This document shows, in pieces, positions 17,860-26,012 of a DNA stretch of 64,000 bases. Position numbers and translations under genes: made by a program. Numbering within the stretch: position 1 is the stretch's first letter; the number at the start of each line of letters is the position of its first letter. Under the pieces are notes generated by a model, which was given only the letters and a program-made list of their open reading frames with translations, ran no database searches and was not told the origin of the DNA. Source of the DNA: Methylobacter sp015476545 (lineage in GTDB: Bacteria; Pseudomonadota; Gammaproteobacteria; Methylococcales; Methylomonadaceae); the NCBI RefSeq assembly GCF_052162025.1, contig NZ_CP197401.1, positions 1,984,001 to 2,048,000 on the forward strand, written 5' to 3'.

Positions 17860-18468
17860 ATGAATGACAGGAATAGTATAACGGCGGAGCCGATCAGCCA
17901 AACCGAACCGTTGAAAAATCGCTTGCAGCAGATTCTAAACAGCGAGAATCTGGAGCCCTATCGCGCATTACTCAGCGTTATAGCCGCTGAACTGGATGCG
18001 GATATCTTGGATTGCGCTGCGGCGCTGGTGTATTTAAATCAGCCGGAGGCAGCCAGACTTCCAGCCGCTTCACGGGAAGAGCAAAAGGCAGCGATAAGGA
18101 TATTGCCGCCGCTTAATCTGCCGCCCATCAAGATGGTGCGTTATCGTCTGGATGTAGGGCGAATCCATCAGGTTACAGCGGAAGAAATCAAAAAGGTGCT
18201 GGTTGAAGAATCCGGTGTTGATAAAAATAATATCAACAGGGTGGATATACACGGTTTATATACTATTATTGAATTACCGGCCGGTATGCCGCCGGATATA
18301 TTTCAGCACCTGAAAACGGTGGAAATCAATCAACAAAAATTGAACATAGCGCGGATAAAAGCGCGCAGCGGTAAAAAGCGCGGAAAAAGCAATTTTCGGC
18401 GGGGGGGGCGCCAGCGTAATCCTCAGCCGGATAGCCAAAGTTCGGATCTATCCGGCGTAGGCTGCTAA
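17860..18468 (+). CDS. orphan DeaD/DbpA-type RNA-binding domain protein
   Basis: 202 residues. The region at about 20-70 resembles the spacer after the helicase core of CsdA/DeaD (EPYRALLSVIAAELDADILD), and 90-165 is a DbpA-type RNA-binding domain: VRYRLDVGRIHQVTAEEI and the RVDIHGLYTIIELPAGMP motif, as in DeaD. The tail is basic and glycine/arginine rich (FRRGGRQRNP). No helicase motif is present, so it is a free-standing accessory module that may bind rRNA or assist another DEAD-box protein. A run of eight G lies in the tail codons (18401-18408). Its stop overlaps the convergent hydrolase gene. Confidence 0.75.
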   Translation: MNDRNSITAEPISQTEPLKNRLQQILNSENLEPYRALLSVIAAELDADILDCAAALVYLNQPEAARLPAASREEQKAAIRILPPLNLPPIKMVRYRLDVGRIHQVTAEEIKKVLVEESGVDKNNINRVDIHGLYTIIELPAGMPPDIFQHLKTVEINQQKLNIARIKARSGKKRGKSNFRRGGRQRNPQPDSQSSDLSGVGC

Positions 18469-19097
18469 ATACCGACATAAGGGTTATGGCGCATTTCCTC
18501 GCCAAATGTAGACATCGGGCCATGGCCGGGAATAAATGCGACCTGTTCACCCAAAGGCCACAAATTGTTTTTTATGGAACTGATCAATGTATGAAAATCG
18601 CCTTTAGGAAAATCGGTTCGGCCGATTGATCCTCTAAACAACACGTCGCCCACAATCGCCAGTTGGGATTGACGGTGGTAAAAAACCACATGGCCGGGCG
18701 TATGTCCCGGACAATGCAGGACCTCCAGCATTTCTTCGCCGAATGAGACCTTATCGCCATGCGCCAGCCAGCGTGTCGGCGTAAATTCATGACAGACAGG
18801 AAAACCGAAAGTCTGACATTGAGCCGCAATTGCATCAATCCAGAACTGGTCATCGCAGTGAGGACCGATAATAGGAATATCGAATAAAGAGGCCAGTTCA
18901 TAAGTGCCTCCGATGTGATCGAGATGACCATGGGTCAGCAAGACAGATTCCAGCACCGCTTTTTCTTGCTTGACGGCGTCCAGAATCAAATCGACATCGC
19001 CGCCCGGGTCGACGACAGCGGCCTTGCCGGTTCGCTCGCAAATCAGTAAAGAACAGTTTTGCTGAAAGGCCGTGACGGGAATAATGCGGTATTTCAT
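18465..19097 (-). CDS. metallo-beta-lactamase-fold hydrolase, glyoxalase II-like (YcbL/GloC type)
   Basis: 210 residues. The MBL signature THGHLDHIGG (Zn ligands), CPGHTPGHVVFYH, IVGDVLFRGSIGRTD with the bridging Asp, and FIPGHGPMS are all present, and the compact length lacks the C-terminal helical domain of GloB. Such proteins hydrolyse S-lactoylglutathione or related thioesters in methylglyoxal detoxification. Convergent with the DbpA-domain gene, with overlapping stops. Confidence 0.88.
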   Translation of the reverse strand: MKYRIIPVTAFQQNCSLLICERTGKAAVVDPGGDVDLILDAVKQEKAVLESVLLTHGHLDHIGGTYELASLFDIPIIGPHCDDQFWIDAIAAQCQTFGFPVCHEFTPTRWLAHGDKVSFGEEMLEVLHCPGHTPGHVVFYHRQSQLAIVGDVLFRGSIGRTDFPKGDFHTLISSIKNNLWPLGEQVAFIPGHGPMSTFGEEMRHNPYVGI

Positions 19098-19213
19098 ATC
19101 GGCAGACTATTAAATAAAAAAATTTTACCATCAACCTGCAAATATGCAGCGTATTAGATCAAATTCGGCGCCAAGAGTAGGTTAAAGAACAAAAAGCTGT
19201 TATTGTAATTACT

Positions 19214-20392
19214 ATGACTACTATTCAATATATTGATACCCCAGAAAAGCTGAGCGCCCTGTGTCAGCAAATTTTAAAAGAGCCCTGGCTGGCACTGGAT
19301 ACCGAGTTTTTAAGAGAAAAAACCTATTTTCCAAAGTTCTGCCTGCTGCAAATCGCTACGCCCGAGTGGGTGGCTTGCGTCGATCCTATCGCATTGCCTG
19401 ATTTGAGCGAGCTGTTCGATGTCTTGTACAATCCTTCCATCGTCAAAGTTTTCCATTCCAGCCGGCAGGACCTGGAGATTTTCTATCAGTTAAGAGGCTG
19501 TATTCCCGAGCCGATTTTCGATACGCAAATAGCCGCGCCCTTGCTTGGGTTTCAGGATAATCCCGGTTATGCCATGCTGGTTTCGAGCTTCCTGAATATC
19601 AATCTCAGTAAAGCCCATACGCGCACCGACTGGACCGTGCGCCCTTTAAGCGAAGAACAGTTGCGCTATGCCGCCGATGACGTGATTTATCTATGTCAGG
19701 TTTACATGATCATGTGCGAAAAGCTTCAGGAACTTGGACGTCTGGACTGGCTGAAAAGCGATTTTGAGTTATTGAAAGATTCCGAACTTTACCTGGTCTC
19801 GCCGGAAAAGGCCTGGCTGAAAGTCAAAGGTAAAAACAAACTGACAGGCAGACAGCTGTCGATCGTTCAGACATTATGCGAGTGGCGCGAACGTACTGCG
19901 CAGACTGAAGACAGGCCCAGAAGTTGGCTCATGCGCGATGATCTTTTGCTTGAGCTGGCCAAGCTTCAGCCCGACAGCGTCAACGCTCTGGCCAAGGTGC
20001 GGGGTATCAATGAGCGCACTGTCAACCGTTACGGAAAAGTGCTGTGCCAGTTGATCAATGAAGCCAGGCAGCGTCCGCCTATCCCTCTGAACGAGAAAGG
20101 CAGGCCTGCCAGAAAAACACAACAGCAGGAAGCCATACTGGACATTTTAACGGCATTGGTCAGAATACGGGCCGAGGAAAATTCGTTGAATCCGACCATC
20201 CTTGCCACACGCAAAGATCTGGAAGTGCTGCTGTTCAATGAGGATGACGACTGTCCGTTGCTGCATGGCTGGCGCTTTAGCATGGCCGGCAGGGAATTGG
20301 TCGGATTGCTGAAGGGCGATCTCTTGATCGGAATCGAATCCGACAAGCTCAATATAGTCAACAAAACATCTTTTGCTGATGCCGCTCAATAA
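19214..20392 (+). CDS. rnd: ribonuclease D
   Basis: 392 residues. The DEDD exonuclease motifs are visible: ALDTEFLREKTYFP (Exo I), VFHSSRQDLEIF (Exo II) and LRYAADDVIYL (Exo III, Y-x3-D type). An HRDC domain follows around residues 215-290 (GRQLSIVQTLCEWRERTA, then SVNALAKVRGINERTV). It trims tRNA 3' ends. Length and order are standard. Confidence 0.95.
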   Translation: MTTIQYIDTPEKLSALCQQILKEPWLALDTEFLREKTYFPKFCLLQIATPEWVACVDPIALPDLSELFDVLYNPSIVKVFHSSRQDLEIFYQLRGCIPEPIFDTQIAAPLLGFQDNPGYAMLVSSFLNINLSKAHTRTDWTVRPLSEEQLRYAADDVIYLCQVYMIMCEKLQELGRLDWLKSDFELLKDSELYLVSPEKAWLKVKGKNKLTGRQLSIVQTLCEWRERTAQTEDRPRSWLMRDDLLLELAKLQPDSVNALAKVRGINERTVNRYGKVLCQLINEARQRPPIPLNEKGRPARKTQQQEAILDILTALVRIRAEENSLNPTILATRKDLEVLLFNEDDDCPLLHGWRFSMAGRELVGLLKGDLLIGIESDKLNIVNKTSFADAAQ

Positions 20393-20772
20393 CCAAAGTA
20401 TACGTAGCATGGGCGGCATTCGAAATGCTGGGTTTAGTAGCAGCCCGGACTGTCCCGCTGCCCTGCCAAAATCAAAGCGAAATCCACTGTAGGGTACGCA
20501 TCGCGTACCTGTTCAGGGTTTTTCGGCACACCACAAGCGGAAAGGTACGCGGTGCGTACCCTACAAAGCTTTTCAAGCCGTACCTTGCCGCCAATATTTC
20601 CGAATCCCTTCAAAATGTAACCGCCTCCTTTCGGCATAAATTTAAAAATATAGCCGCGTGCAGTAAAATAGCCGTCCCAAATTCTCCATCGCGTTAGCGT
20701 CGGAGGTCTATTGTCTGCTGGATTCATGCCGGCCTTCATATAAAAGCAAATAAAAAACAGGAAGAAAAATTT
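20393..20772. other. gene-free gap with inverted repeat pair
   Basis: 380 bp between rnd and the OFA transporter. It holds the BIME-like pair at 20489-20564 and no credible coding frame. The transporter start has AGGA about 10 bases upstream. Confidence 0.6.
20489..20564. repeat. REP/BIME-like inverted pair, family A
   Basis: Left unit 20489-20509 is GTAG followed by GGTACGC-ATC-GCGTACC; right unit 20544-20564 is the same element in inverse orientation (loop triplet ACC). The GTAG head plus palindrome is the hallmark of REP sequences moved by RAYT (TnpA-REP) transposases. Confidence 0.75.
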
Positions 20773-22161
20773 ATGAACACAACGGGGGCGACGTCTTTTT
20801 TGTCAAGAGACAGGACGATTGCAAAATCGGATTTTAATCGTTGGCTGGTTGCCCCTGCGGCCCTGGCTGTACATCTCTGCATAGGGCAGGTTTATGCGTT
20901 CAGCGTATTCAATTTGCCATTGACCAAAGTACTGGGCATAACCGAGTCTTTGCCTGAGGACTGGAAATTGACTGAACTGGGCTGGATCTTCAGCCTCGCC
21001 ATCGTGTTTCTGGGGCTGTCGGCGGCTTTTGCGGGAAAATGGCTGGAGAAAGTCGGGCCGCGTGTCACGATGTTCTGCGCCGCCTTGTGCTTTAGCTGCG
21101 GCTTCTTTATTTCCGCGGCCGGCGTCTGGCTGCATGCGATCTGGATGCTGTATGTGGGCTATGGCGTTCTGGGCGGCATCGGATTGGGCCTGGGGTATGT
21201 CTCTCCGGTCTCGACGCTGATCAAATGGTTTCCCGATCGCCGCGGCATGGCGACCGGGCTGGCGATCATGGGATTCGGCGGCGGCGCAATGATCGGTGCG
21301 CCTCTGGGGGTGTTTCTGATGAAACATTTCGCTTCAGAAACATCGGTCGGCGTTGCGGAAACCTTCATGACGATGGGCGCGCTTTATCTGGTTATCATGA
21401 TGCTGGGCGCGTTTTCGATCCGGCTGCCGACTGAAGGCTGGATGCCGAAAGGTTTTCAACCATCAATCAAAAAAAGCAAGCTGATCACGAACAATCACGT
21501 GCATGTTGATCAGGCACTGAAAACACCGCAGTTTTACCTGCTATGGCTGGTATTGTGTCTGAACGTGACGGCAGGCATCGGCGTGCTGGGCCAGGCTTCG
21601 GCCATGAGTCAGGAGATGTTCAAAGACCAGTTCACGCCCGAAAGGGCCGCGGCGTTTGTCAGCCTCCTGAGTTTGTTCAATATGGGCGGGCGCTTTGTCT
21701 GGTCCACGCTGTCCGATTATCTGGGTAGGAAAAATACCTATTTCATATTCTTCGTTCTGGGCTGCGCGCTGTATTCCAGTGTGCCTTACACCGGTCAGAT
21801 GCACAATGTCGCACTGTTCGTCGCCTGCTATGCGGTCATTATGAGCATGTACGGCGGCGGATTCTCAACCATACCGGCTTATCTGGCCGATATTTTCGGC
21901 ACCAAGTACGTCGGCGCGATTCACGGCAGATTGCTGACAGCCTGGTCGACGGCCGGCGTCGCAGGTCCCGTGCTGGTCAATTATCTGCGCGAAAGCCAGA
22001 TTGCGCAGGGCGTTGCCAAGGCCGATGCCTACAATATGACCATGCATATTATGGCCGGGATATTGGTGGTGGGCTTTTTGTGCAACTTGGCTATCAGGGC
22101 CGTTGATGAAAAGCATCATATCAAGCACGATGAAGTCAATGATGAATACGATAGTCTGTAG
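20773..22161 (+). CDS. MFS transporter, oxalate/formate antiporter (OFA) family
   Basis: 462 residues with about 12 predicted membrane spans. The opening LVAPAALAVHLCIGQVYAFSV, the loop WFPDRRGMATGLAIMGFGGG after span 4 and GRFVWSTLSDYLGRKNTY after span 8 are typical of the OFA subfamily. Members exchange small carboxylates such as oxalate and formate; in a methylotroph formate is an obvious candidate, but the substrate cannot be read from sequence. Stands alone, convergent with fae. Confidence 0.85.
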   Translation: MNTTGATSFLSRDRTIAKSDFNRWLVAPAALAVHLCIGQVYAFSVFNLPLTKVLGITESLPEDWKLTELGWIFSLAIVFLGLSAAFAGKWLEKVGPRVTMFCAALCFSCGFFISAAGVWLHAIWMLYVGYGVLGGIGLGLGYVSPVSTLIKWFPDRRGMATGLAIMGFGGGAMIGAPLGVFLMKHFASETSVGVAETFMTMGALYLVIMMLGAFSIRLPTEGWMPKGFQPSIKKSKLITNNHVHVDQALKTPQFYLLWLVLCLNVTAGIGVLGQASAMSQEMFKDQFTPERAAAFVSLLSLFNMGGRFVWSTLSDYLGRKNTYFIFFVLGCALYSSVPYTGQMHNVALFVACYAVIMSMYGGGFSTIPAYLADIFGTKYVGAIHGRLLTAWSTAGVAGPVLVNYLRESQIAQGVAKADAYNMTMHIMAGILVVGFLCNLAIRAVDEKHHIKHDEVNDEYDSL

Positions 22162-22179
22162 CCAATAAATTGAATAGCG

Positions 22180-22230
22180 AACCACGAAGAAAAACAAGGT
22201 TGAGCTTCGCTCTCTGTGTTCTTCGTGGTT
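22180..22230. repeat. 12-bp perfect inverted repeat between convergent genes
   Basis: Arms AACCACGAAGAA (22180-22191) and TTCTTCGTGGTT (22219-22230) with a 27-base loop, between the stops of the OFA transporter and fae. No T-run follows, so it is either a bidirectional terminator of unusual form or a small dispersed repeat. Confidence 0.5.
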
Positions 22231-22285
22231 ATGACACTAATAGATATGGCTCATACAGCGCCTGGAAGCGTTACCGCAAGGCCGA

Positions 22286-22804
22286 TCAGTCATGAGCCGC
22301 CAGCGGATGGTGCACGACATTTTCCTGAGCGATCACTTCTTCCGGCGACGGCTGGCATTCAACCGCGCGCTTGATTGCCAGCATTGTGGCTTCGTAATTC
22401 CAGTCCTGAATTTTATCGTCGTCCTTGGCGTCCCAGTGAATAAAAACACCGACACTAATAAAGATATCGCCGGCTTCTTCCAACGGTATGATGCCGGCTT
22501 TAACACTGTCGGTAACGGCCTTGGCGACGCCGCGCTGGGCCGGGCCGAACATTTGCGTGGCCTGTTTCGCGTCTTTGATTTCCACTTTATTAAACAAGAT
22601 GGTATTGGGCTTGGCCATGAGATTGGGAGCTACCAGCGCCAATAAAGCGTTATCCCCGCGTTTTTGATTGGTCAGCGCGATACAGAACGCCGTTTCCGCA
22701 GCACTGCCCCGCGGCCCCATGACCAAATCGACATGCGCCACTTCATTACCTTCACCTACAAGAGCTTCACTTACCAGTACTTTGTCTATTTTTGACATTT
22801 TCAT
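22286..22804 (-). CDS. fae: formaldehyde-activating enzyme
   Basis: 172 residues from the ATG at 22804, chosen for the AGGAG 8 bases upstream and because family members begin close to this point; a longer open frame to 22894 has no support. The Fae core is unmistakable: KVLVSEALVGEGNEVAHVDL with the catalytic His, VMGPRGSAAETAF, and MFGPAQRGVAKAVTDSV. Fae condenses formaldehyde with tetrahydromethanopterin, the entry to C1 oxidation in methylotrophs. It lies alone downstream of a DMT permease, away from other H4MPT genes, and may be one of several paralogues in the genome. Confidence 0.95.
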   Translation of the reverse strand: MKMSKIDKVLVSEALVGEGNEVAHVDLVMGPRGSAAETAFCIALTNQKRGDNALLALVAPNLMAKPNTILFNKVEIKDAKQATQMFGPAQRGVAKAVTDSVKAGIIPLEEAGDIFISVGVFIHWDAKDDDKIQDWNYEATMLAIKRAVECQPSPEEVIAQENVVHHPLAAHD

Positions 22805-22890
22805 TTCAGCTTCTCCTGTTAAGTTCATGAATTGAGCTTCAATTATTAAAGACAGATAGCCGACCGGATTAGTTTCGGACGGGCAAGCTG

Positions 22891-23805
22891 TCACGCCGAC
22901 GAACGCAGGCGCCTTGCCGTCGTTTTTCTGACCAGATAACCCACTATTCTGTCGAAATATTCATGCATGAACAGCGCCGATAAGATCAGCACCGTGCCGG
23001 CTGCGATTTTCATGGTCAGCGGCTCATGGTTGACCGTATGGCCCAGCATGAGCGCGAGCACCGGCGAGAGCAGCGTAATTAAGGCGACGCGCGTTGCGGC
23101 CAAGTGAGCCAGCACATAGTAATAAAGCACAAAGCCGATGGTCGTCGCGATGACGCCCAGATAGATGATTGAAGCCAGACTGGCAAGCGGCAATGACGCC
23201 GGCCATTGCCCGTCAGCCAGCCGCCAGGTCAGCCAATAAGCCGGTACGGCCAGCAGCAGGCCGCCGGCCACCTGCGACAATGCCGGCAGTTTCGCTTGAA
23301 TGCGCTGCACCCAGACGGCGCTGGCCGATTGCAGGAGGGCGGCAACCAGCACGCCGGCAATGCCCAGCGCTGCCTCCTGTCCGAGTTGCAAGGCCGAACC
23401 GAACATGACAGCCAGGCCACCGACACCGAAGCCGTAAGACAGCAATTTGCCCGGCGTCAGACTGCGTTCTTTTAGCCATATCGCCGACAGCAACGCCGTG
23501 ATCAACGGCGACAAGCCGAATATCACCGAAACCCAGCCGGAAGGAATGAACTGCGCGGCCCAGTAAACCGCCAGCATGGAGCAATAGATTTGCAGGGCCA
23601 CAGCCAGATAAGTCCGCCTGGCCTTGCTATGCCAGGCCAGGCGCTGCCGCCTGAGCAACAGCAGCATGGCCACGCAGACGATGCCGATGCTCATGCGGCC
23701 CGTCGCACCGAGCAAAAAGCCCGGACCTTCAGCGCTCCATTTGATAGCCAGCGGCGTAGTGGCCCAGATTAAAATGATACTGATGTAGGCTAGAAGGATG
23801 CGCAT
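22891..23805 (-). CDS. DMT-superfamily (EamA) permease
   Basis: 304 residues with ten hydrophobic spans in two EamA repeats. The first has PLAIKWSAEGPGFLLGATG and FGLSPLITALLSAIWLKE; the second has LYYYVLAHLAATRVALITLLSPVLA followed by a basic C-terminal tail. Members export amino acids or other metabolites; the substrate is unknown. It lies 86 bp upstream of fae in the same orientation and could be cotranscribed. Confidence 0.85.
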   Translation of the reverse strand: MRILLAYISIILIWATTPLAIKWSAEGPGFLLGATGRMSIGIVCVAMLLLLRRQRLAWHSKARRTYLAVALQIYCSMLAVYWAAQFIPSGWVSVIFGLSPLITALLSAIWLKERSLTPGKLLSYGFGVGGLAVMFGSALQLGQEAALGIAGVLVAALLQSASAVWVQRIQAKLPALSQVAGGLLLAVPAYWLTWRLADGQWPASLPLASLASIIYLGVIATTIGFVLYYYVLAHLAATRVALITLLSPVLALMLGHTVNHEPLTMKIAAGTVLILSALFMHEYFDRIVGYLVRKTTARRLRSSA

Positions 23806-23976
23806 CAGATTAAATTGTTGATGGTAAACAGATTGTCAGACATTCTATTCAAGGTGGAAAAGATTGATAGGAAGGGTTTAAATAAACTCTCTTTAATCAG
23901 GAACTTGATGTTTTTTTGAGATTCCAATAATCATAAAATTTATCCAGACCACAATCTGCATAAATAGGTGATCAAG

Positions 23977-24207
23977 ATGGCGACACGCAACACGAAAATA
24001 ACCGAATCCAGTTATGAAGCCGCTCGCGAGTATTTGCAACGACAACTGGAAATACATTCCTGGTGGCCCACAGAACAGCCGGGGCTGGCCCGGCAAGAGT
24101 TCAAACTGATGCAAGGCGACCCGCGCGCACTTAATGTCTGGTGCAAAAAATGGCTTGATTCCGGACAGATGCGGCAACTGTCCAAGGCCATGCAGAACCA
24201 TGATTGA
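23977..24207 (+). CDS. conserved-looking small hypothetical protein
   Basis: 76 residues from the ATG at 23977, which has AGGTG five to six bases upstream; a GTG at 23968 would add three residues. Charged and helical, with a tryptophan-rich middle (EIHSWWPTEQPG) and a DPRALNVWCKKWLDSGQ segment. No domain recognised. Good ribosome binding site and gene-like composition support it as real; function unknown. Confidence 0.6.
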   Translation: MATRNTKITESSYEAAREYLQRQLEIHSWWPTEQPGLARQEFKLMQGDPRALNVWCKKWLDSGQMRQLSKAMQNHD

Positions 24208-24232
24208 ACAGTCAGCCATCTGTGTCTTGTCT

Positions 24233-24919
24233 TCAAGCCGTCTTTTTACGCGCGACGAGCACGCCGTCCCGTGTCGGGTTGATAAAACTGTCAAAATCAG
24301 GATCGTTGAAGATTAACAGATTGTGCTCCTGTATGGCCTCGGTCCAGCCCGGCACGATGTCGACAAAATTTTCCGCGGCCACGCGGCCATGCCAGAGCAC
24401 ATTATCGGCGATATACAGGCCGCCGGGGCGGATGCGGTCTCTGGCCATTCTCCATACTTCCGGATAATCGCCCTTGTCAACGTCGTTATAGCAGATATCG
24501 AACAACCCTTCGGTTTGCGCGAAGATATCCTGCGCAAGCCCGGTATGGAAATCGACCCTGTCCCATAAACCGGCGGCACTGAGATAACCTTGCGCTTTCT
24601 GCCGGTTGACGGCATCGCCGTCACTGCAGATCACCCTGCCTTCAAGGCCTGTCGCGCGCGCAAACCAGTAAGCCGAATAGCCGTAACCGCTGCCGAATTC
24701 GAAAATGCGCCGGGCGCCGATGCTTTTCGCCAGCGTTTCCAGAAAAATACCCACCAGACGATCGACGATAGGGAAATTATTCTGCCTCGCGTACTCCTCC
24801 ATTTCAATCAACACAGGATGATCGGTAGGGCCGGTCAGGCTGCGCATATAGTTCTCGATGGCCGGATTGACCGGGACGATAACGGAAGGATTGGATATCG
24901 TGGGGGACTTGTTGGTCAT
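24233..24919 (-). CDS. O-methyltransferase (class I SAM-dependent, COMT/YrrM-like)
   Basis: 228 residues. The SAM-binding loop RIFEFGSGYGYSAYWFA (motif I), the acidic residue in VICSDGDAVN, and CYNDVDKGDYPEVW with the metal-binding Asp pair are those of the cation-dependent O-methyltransferase 3 family. IADNVLWHGRVA fits motif IV. Small-molecule phenolic acceptors are usual; the natural substrate is unknown. Start has GAGG 8 bases upstream. Confidence 0.88.
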   Translation of the reverse strand: MTNKSPTISNPSVIVPVNPAIENYMRSLTGPTDHPVLIEMEEYARQNNFPIVDRLVGIFLETLAKSIGARRIFEFGSGYGYSAYWFARATGLEGRVICSDGDAVNRQKAQGYLSAAGLWDRVDFHTGLAQDIFAQTEGLFDICYNDVDKGDYPEVWRMARDRIRPGGLYIADNVLWHGRVAAENFVDIVPGWTEAIQEHNLLIFNDPDFDSFINPTRDGVLVARKKTA

Positions 24920-25127
24920 TATCTGTGCCTCGCTATGAAATGATGAATTTGATCGTATTTTATTATTTCTGGTGCTATGCGGTAAATTTGCTCATCAAAG
25001 CTTCAATCTGACACTGTAAGGCCCCGGTTCGTTTTGCAGTCCGTAAAAATTAATGCCGTTCTTGCCACGATCAGAACTTAAAGGAGCCATTCAAAGTCAC
25101 AGACCATAATGGCCGGAGGGTAGCTTT

Positions 25128-25994
25128 ATGATAAATAAAGAAGTTTCCGATAGATTGAGGGAGATTGCCAGGTTGCTTGAAGAACAGGGCGCCAACCCGT
25201 TTCGTTCGACCGCCTACCTGCGGGCCGCGATCACGATTGACGAACTCGACCGGCCGGTATCCGAGATCGTCGAAAAGGAAGGCATTGACGGCCTGGATGC
25301 ATTGCCCGGCATCGGCGCTGGCATTGCCCGTTCAATCTGCGAATATGTGACCACAGGCCGCATGAGCCGGCTGGACAGCCTGAGAACCGGCCATGATCCT
25401 ATCGAGCTGTTTGAACAGATTCCGGGCATCGGCCCGACCCTGGCGCATCGGTTGATAGAAACGCTGCATGTCGATACGCTGGAGGAACTGGAAATGGCCG
25501 CGCATGACGGGCGGCTGGCGACCGTGCCGGGCTTTAGCAGGAACAAAACCGAAATGATCCAGGCTTGGCTGGATCGCATCCTGGGCTATCGCCGTCCACG
25601 CAAAAGACTGCAAGCGCCTGCCGTCGAGGTGCCGATCGAATTGCTGCTGGAAATCGATTTTCTCTACCTGACCAAAGCCGACGAGGAAGAATTGCCGAAA
25701 ATCGCGCCCAAGCGCTTCAATCCGTCCGGCGAAGCCTGGCTGCCGATCATGCACAAAACCCGCAACGGCTGGCATTTTACGGCCTTGTATTCGAATACCC
25801 CGCGCGCCCATCAGCTCAACCAGATCAAGGATTGGGTCGTCATTTACTTTTATGACGACCAGCATCATGAAGGGCAATATACCGTCGTTACCGAAACCAA
25901 AGGCCCGCTGCAAGGTAAGCGCGTAGTCCGGGGCCGGGAGCGCGAATGCCGCGAATATTATGCCCAACGGTCGTCCGCTTTGAATGCGGGCTGA
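25128..25994 (+). CDS. helix-hairpin-helix protein resembling the N-terminus of DNA polymerase X
   Basis: 288 residues. Residues 1-70 look like the 8-kDa HhH domain of family-X polymerases (LREIARLLEEQGANPFRSTAYLRAA), then tandem HhH motifs LDALPGIGAGIARSI and FEQIPGIGPTLAHRL, and a third around TVPGFSRNK. The C-terminal third (FNPSGEAWLPIMHKTRNGWH onward) carries no polymerase or PHP active site that I can see. It may bind structured DNA in repair. GGAGG lies 9 bases before the ATG. Confidence 0.75.
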   Translation: MINKEVSDRLREIARLLEEQGANPFRSTAYLRAAITIDELDRPVSEIVEKEGIDGLDALPGIGAGIARSICEYVTTGRMSRLDSLRTGHDPIELFEQIPGIGPTLAHRLIETLHVDTLEELEMAAHDGRLATVPGFSRNKTEMIQAWLDRILGYRRPRKRLQAPAVEVPIELLLEIDFLYLTKADEEELPKIAPKRFNPSGEAWLPIMHKTRNGWHFTALYSNTPRAHQLNQIKDWVVIYFYDDQHHEGQYTVVTETKGPLQGKRVVRGRERECREYYAQRSSALNAG

Positions 25995-26012
25995 TTGCTG
26001 AACCGCAATCCG

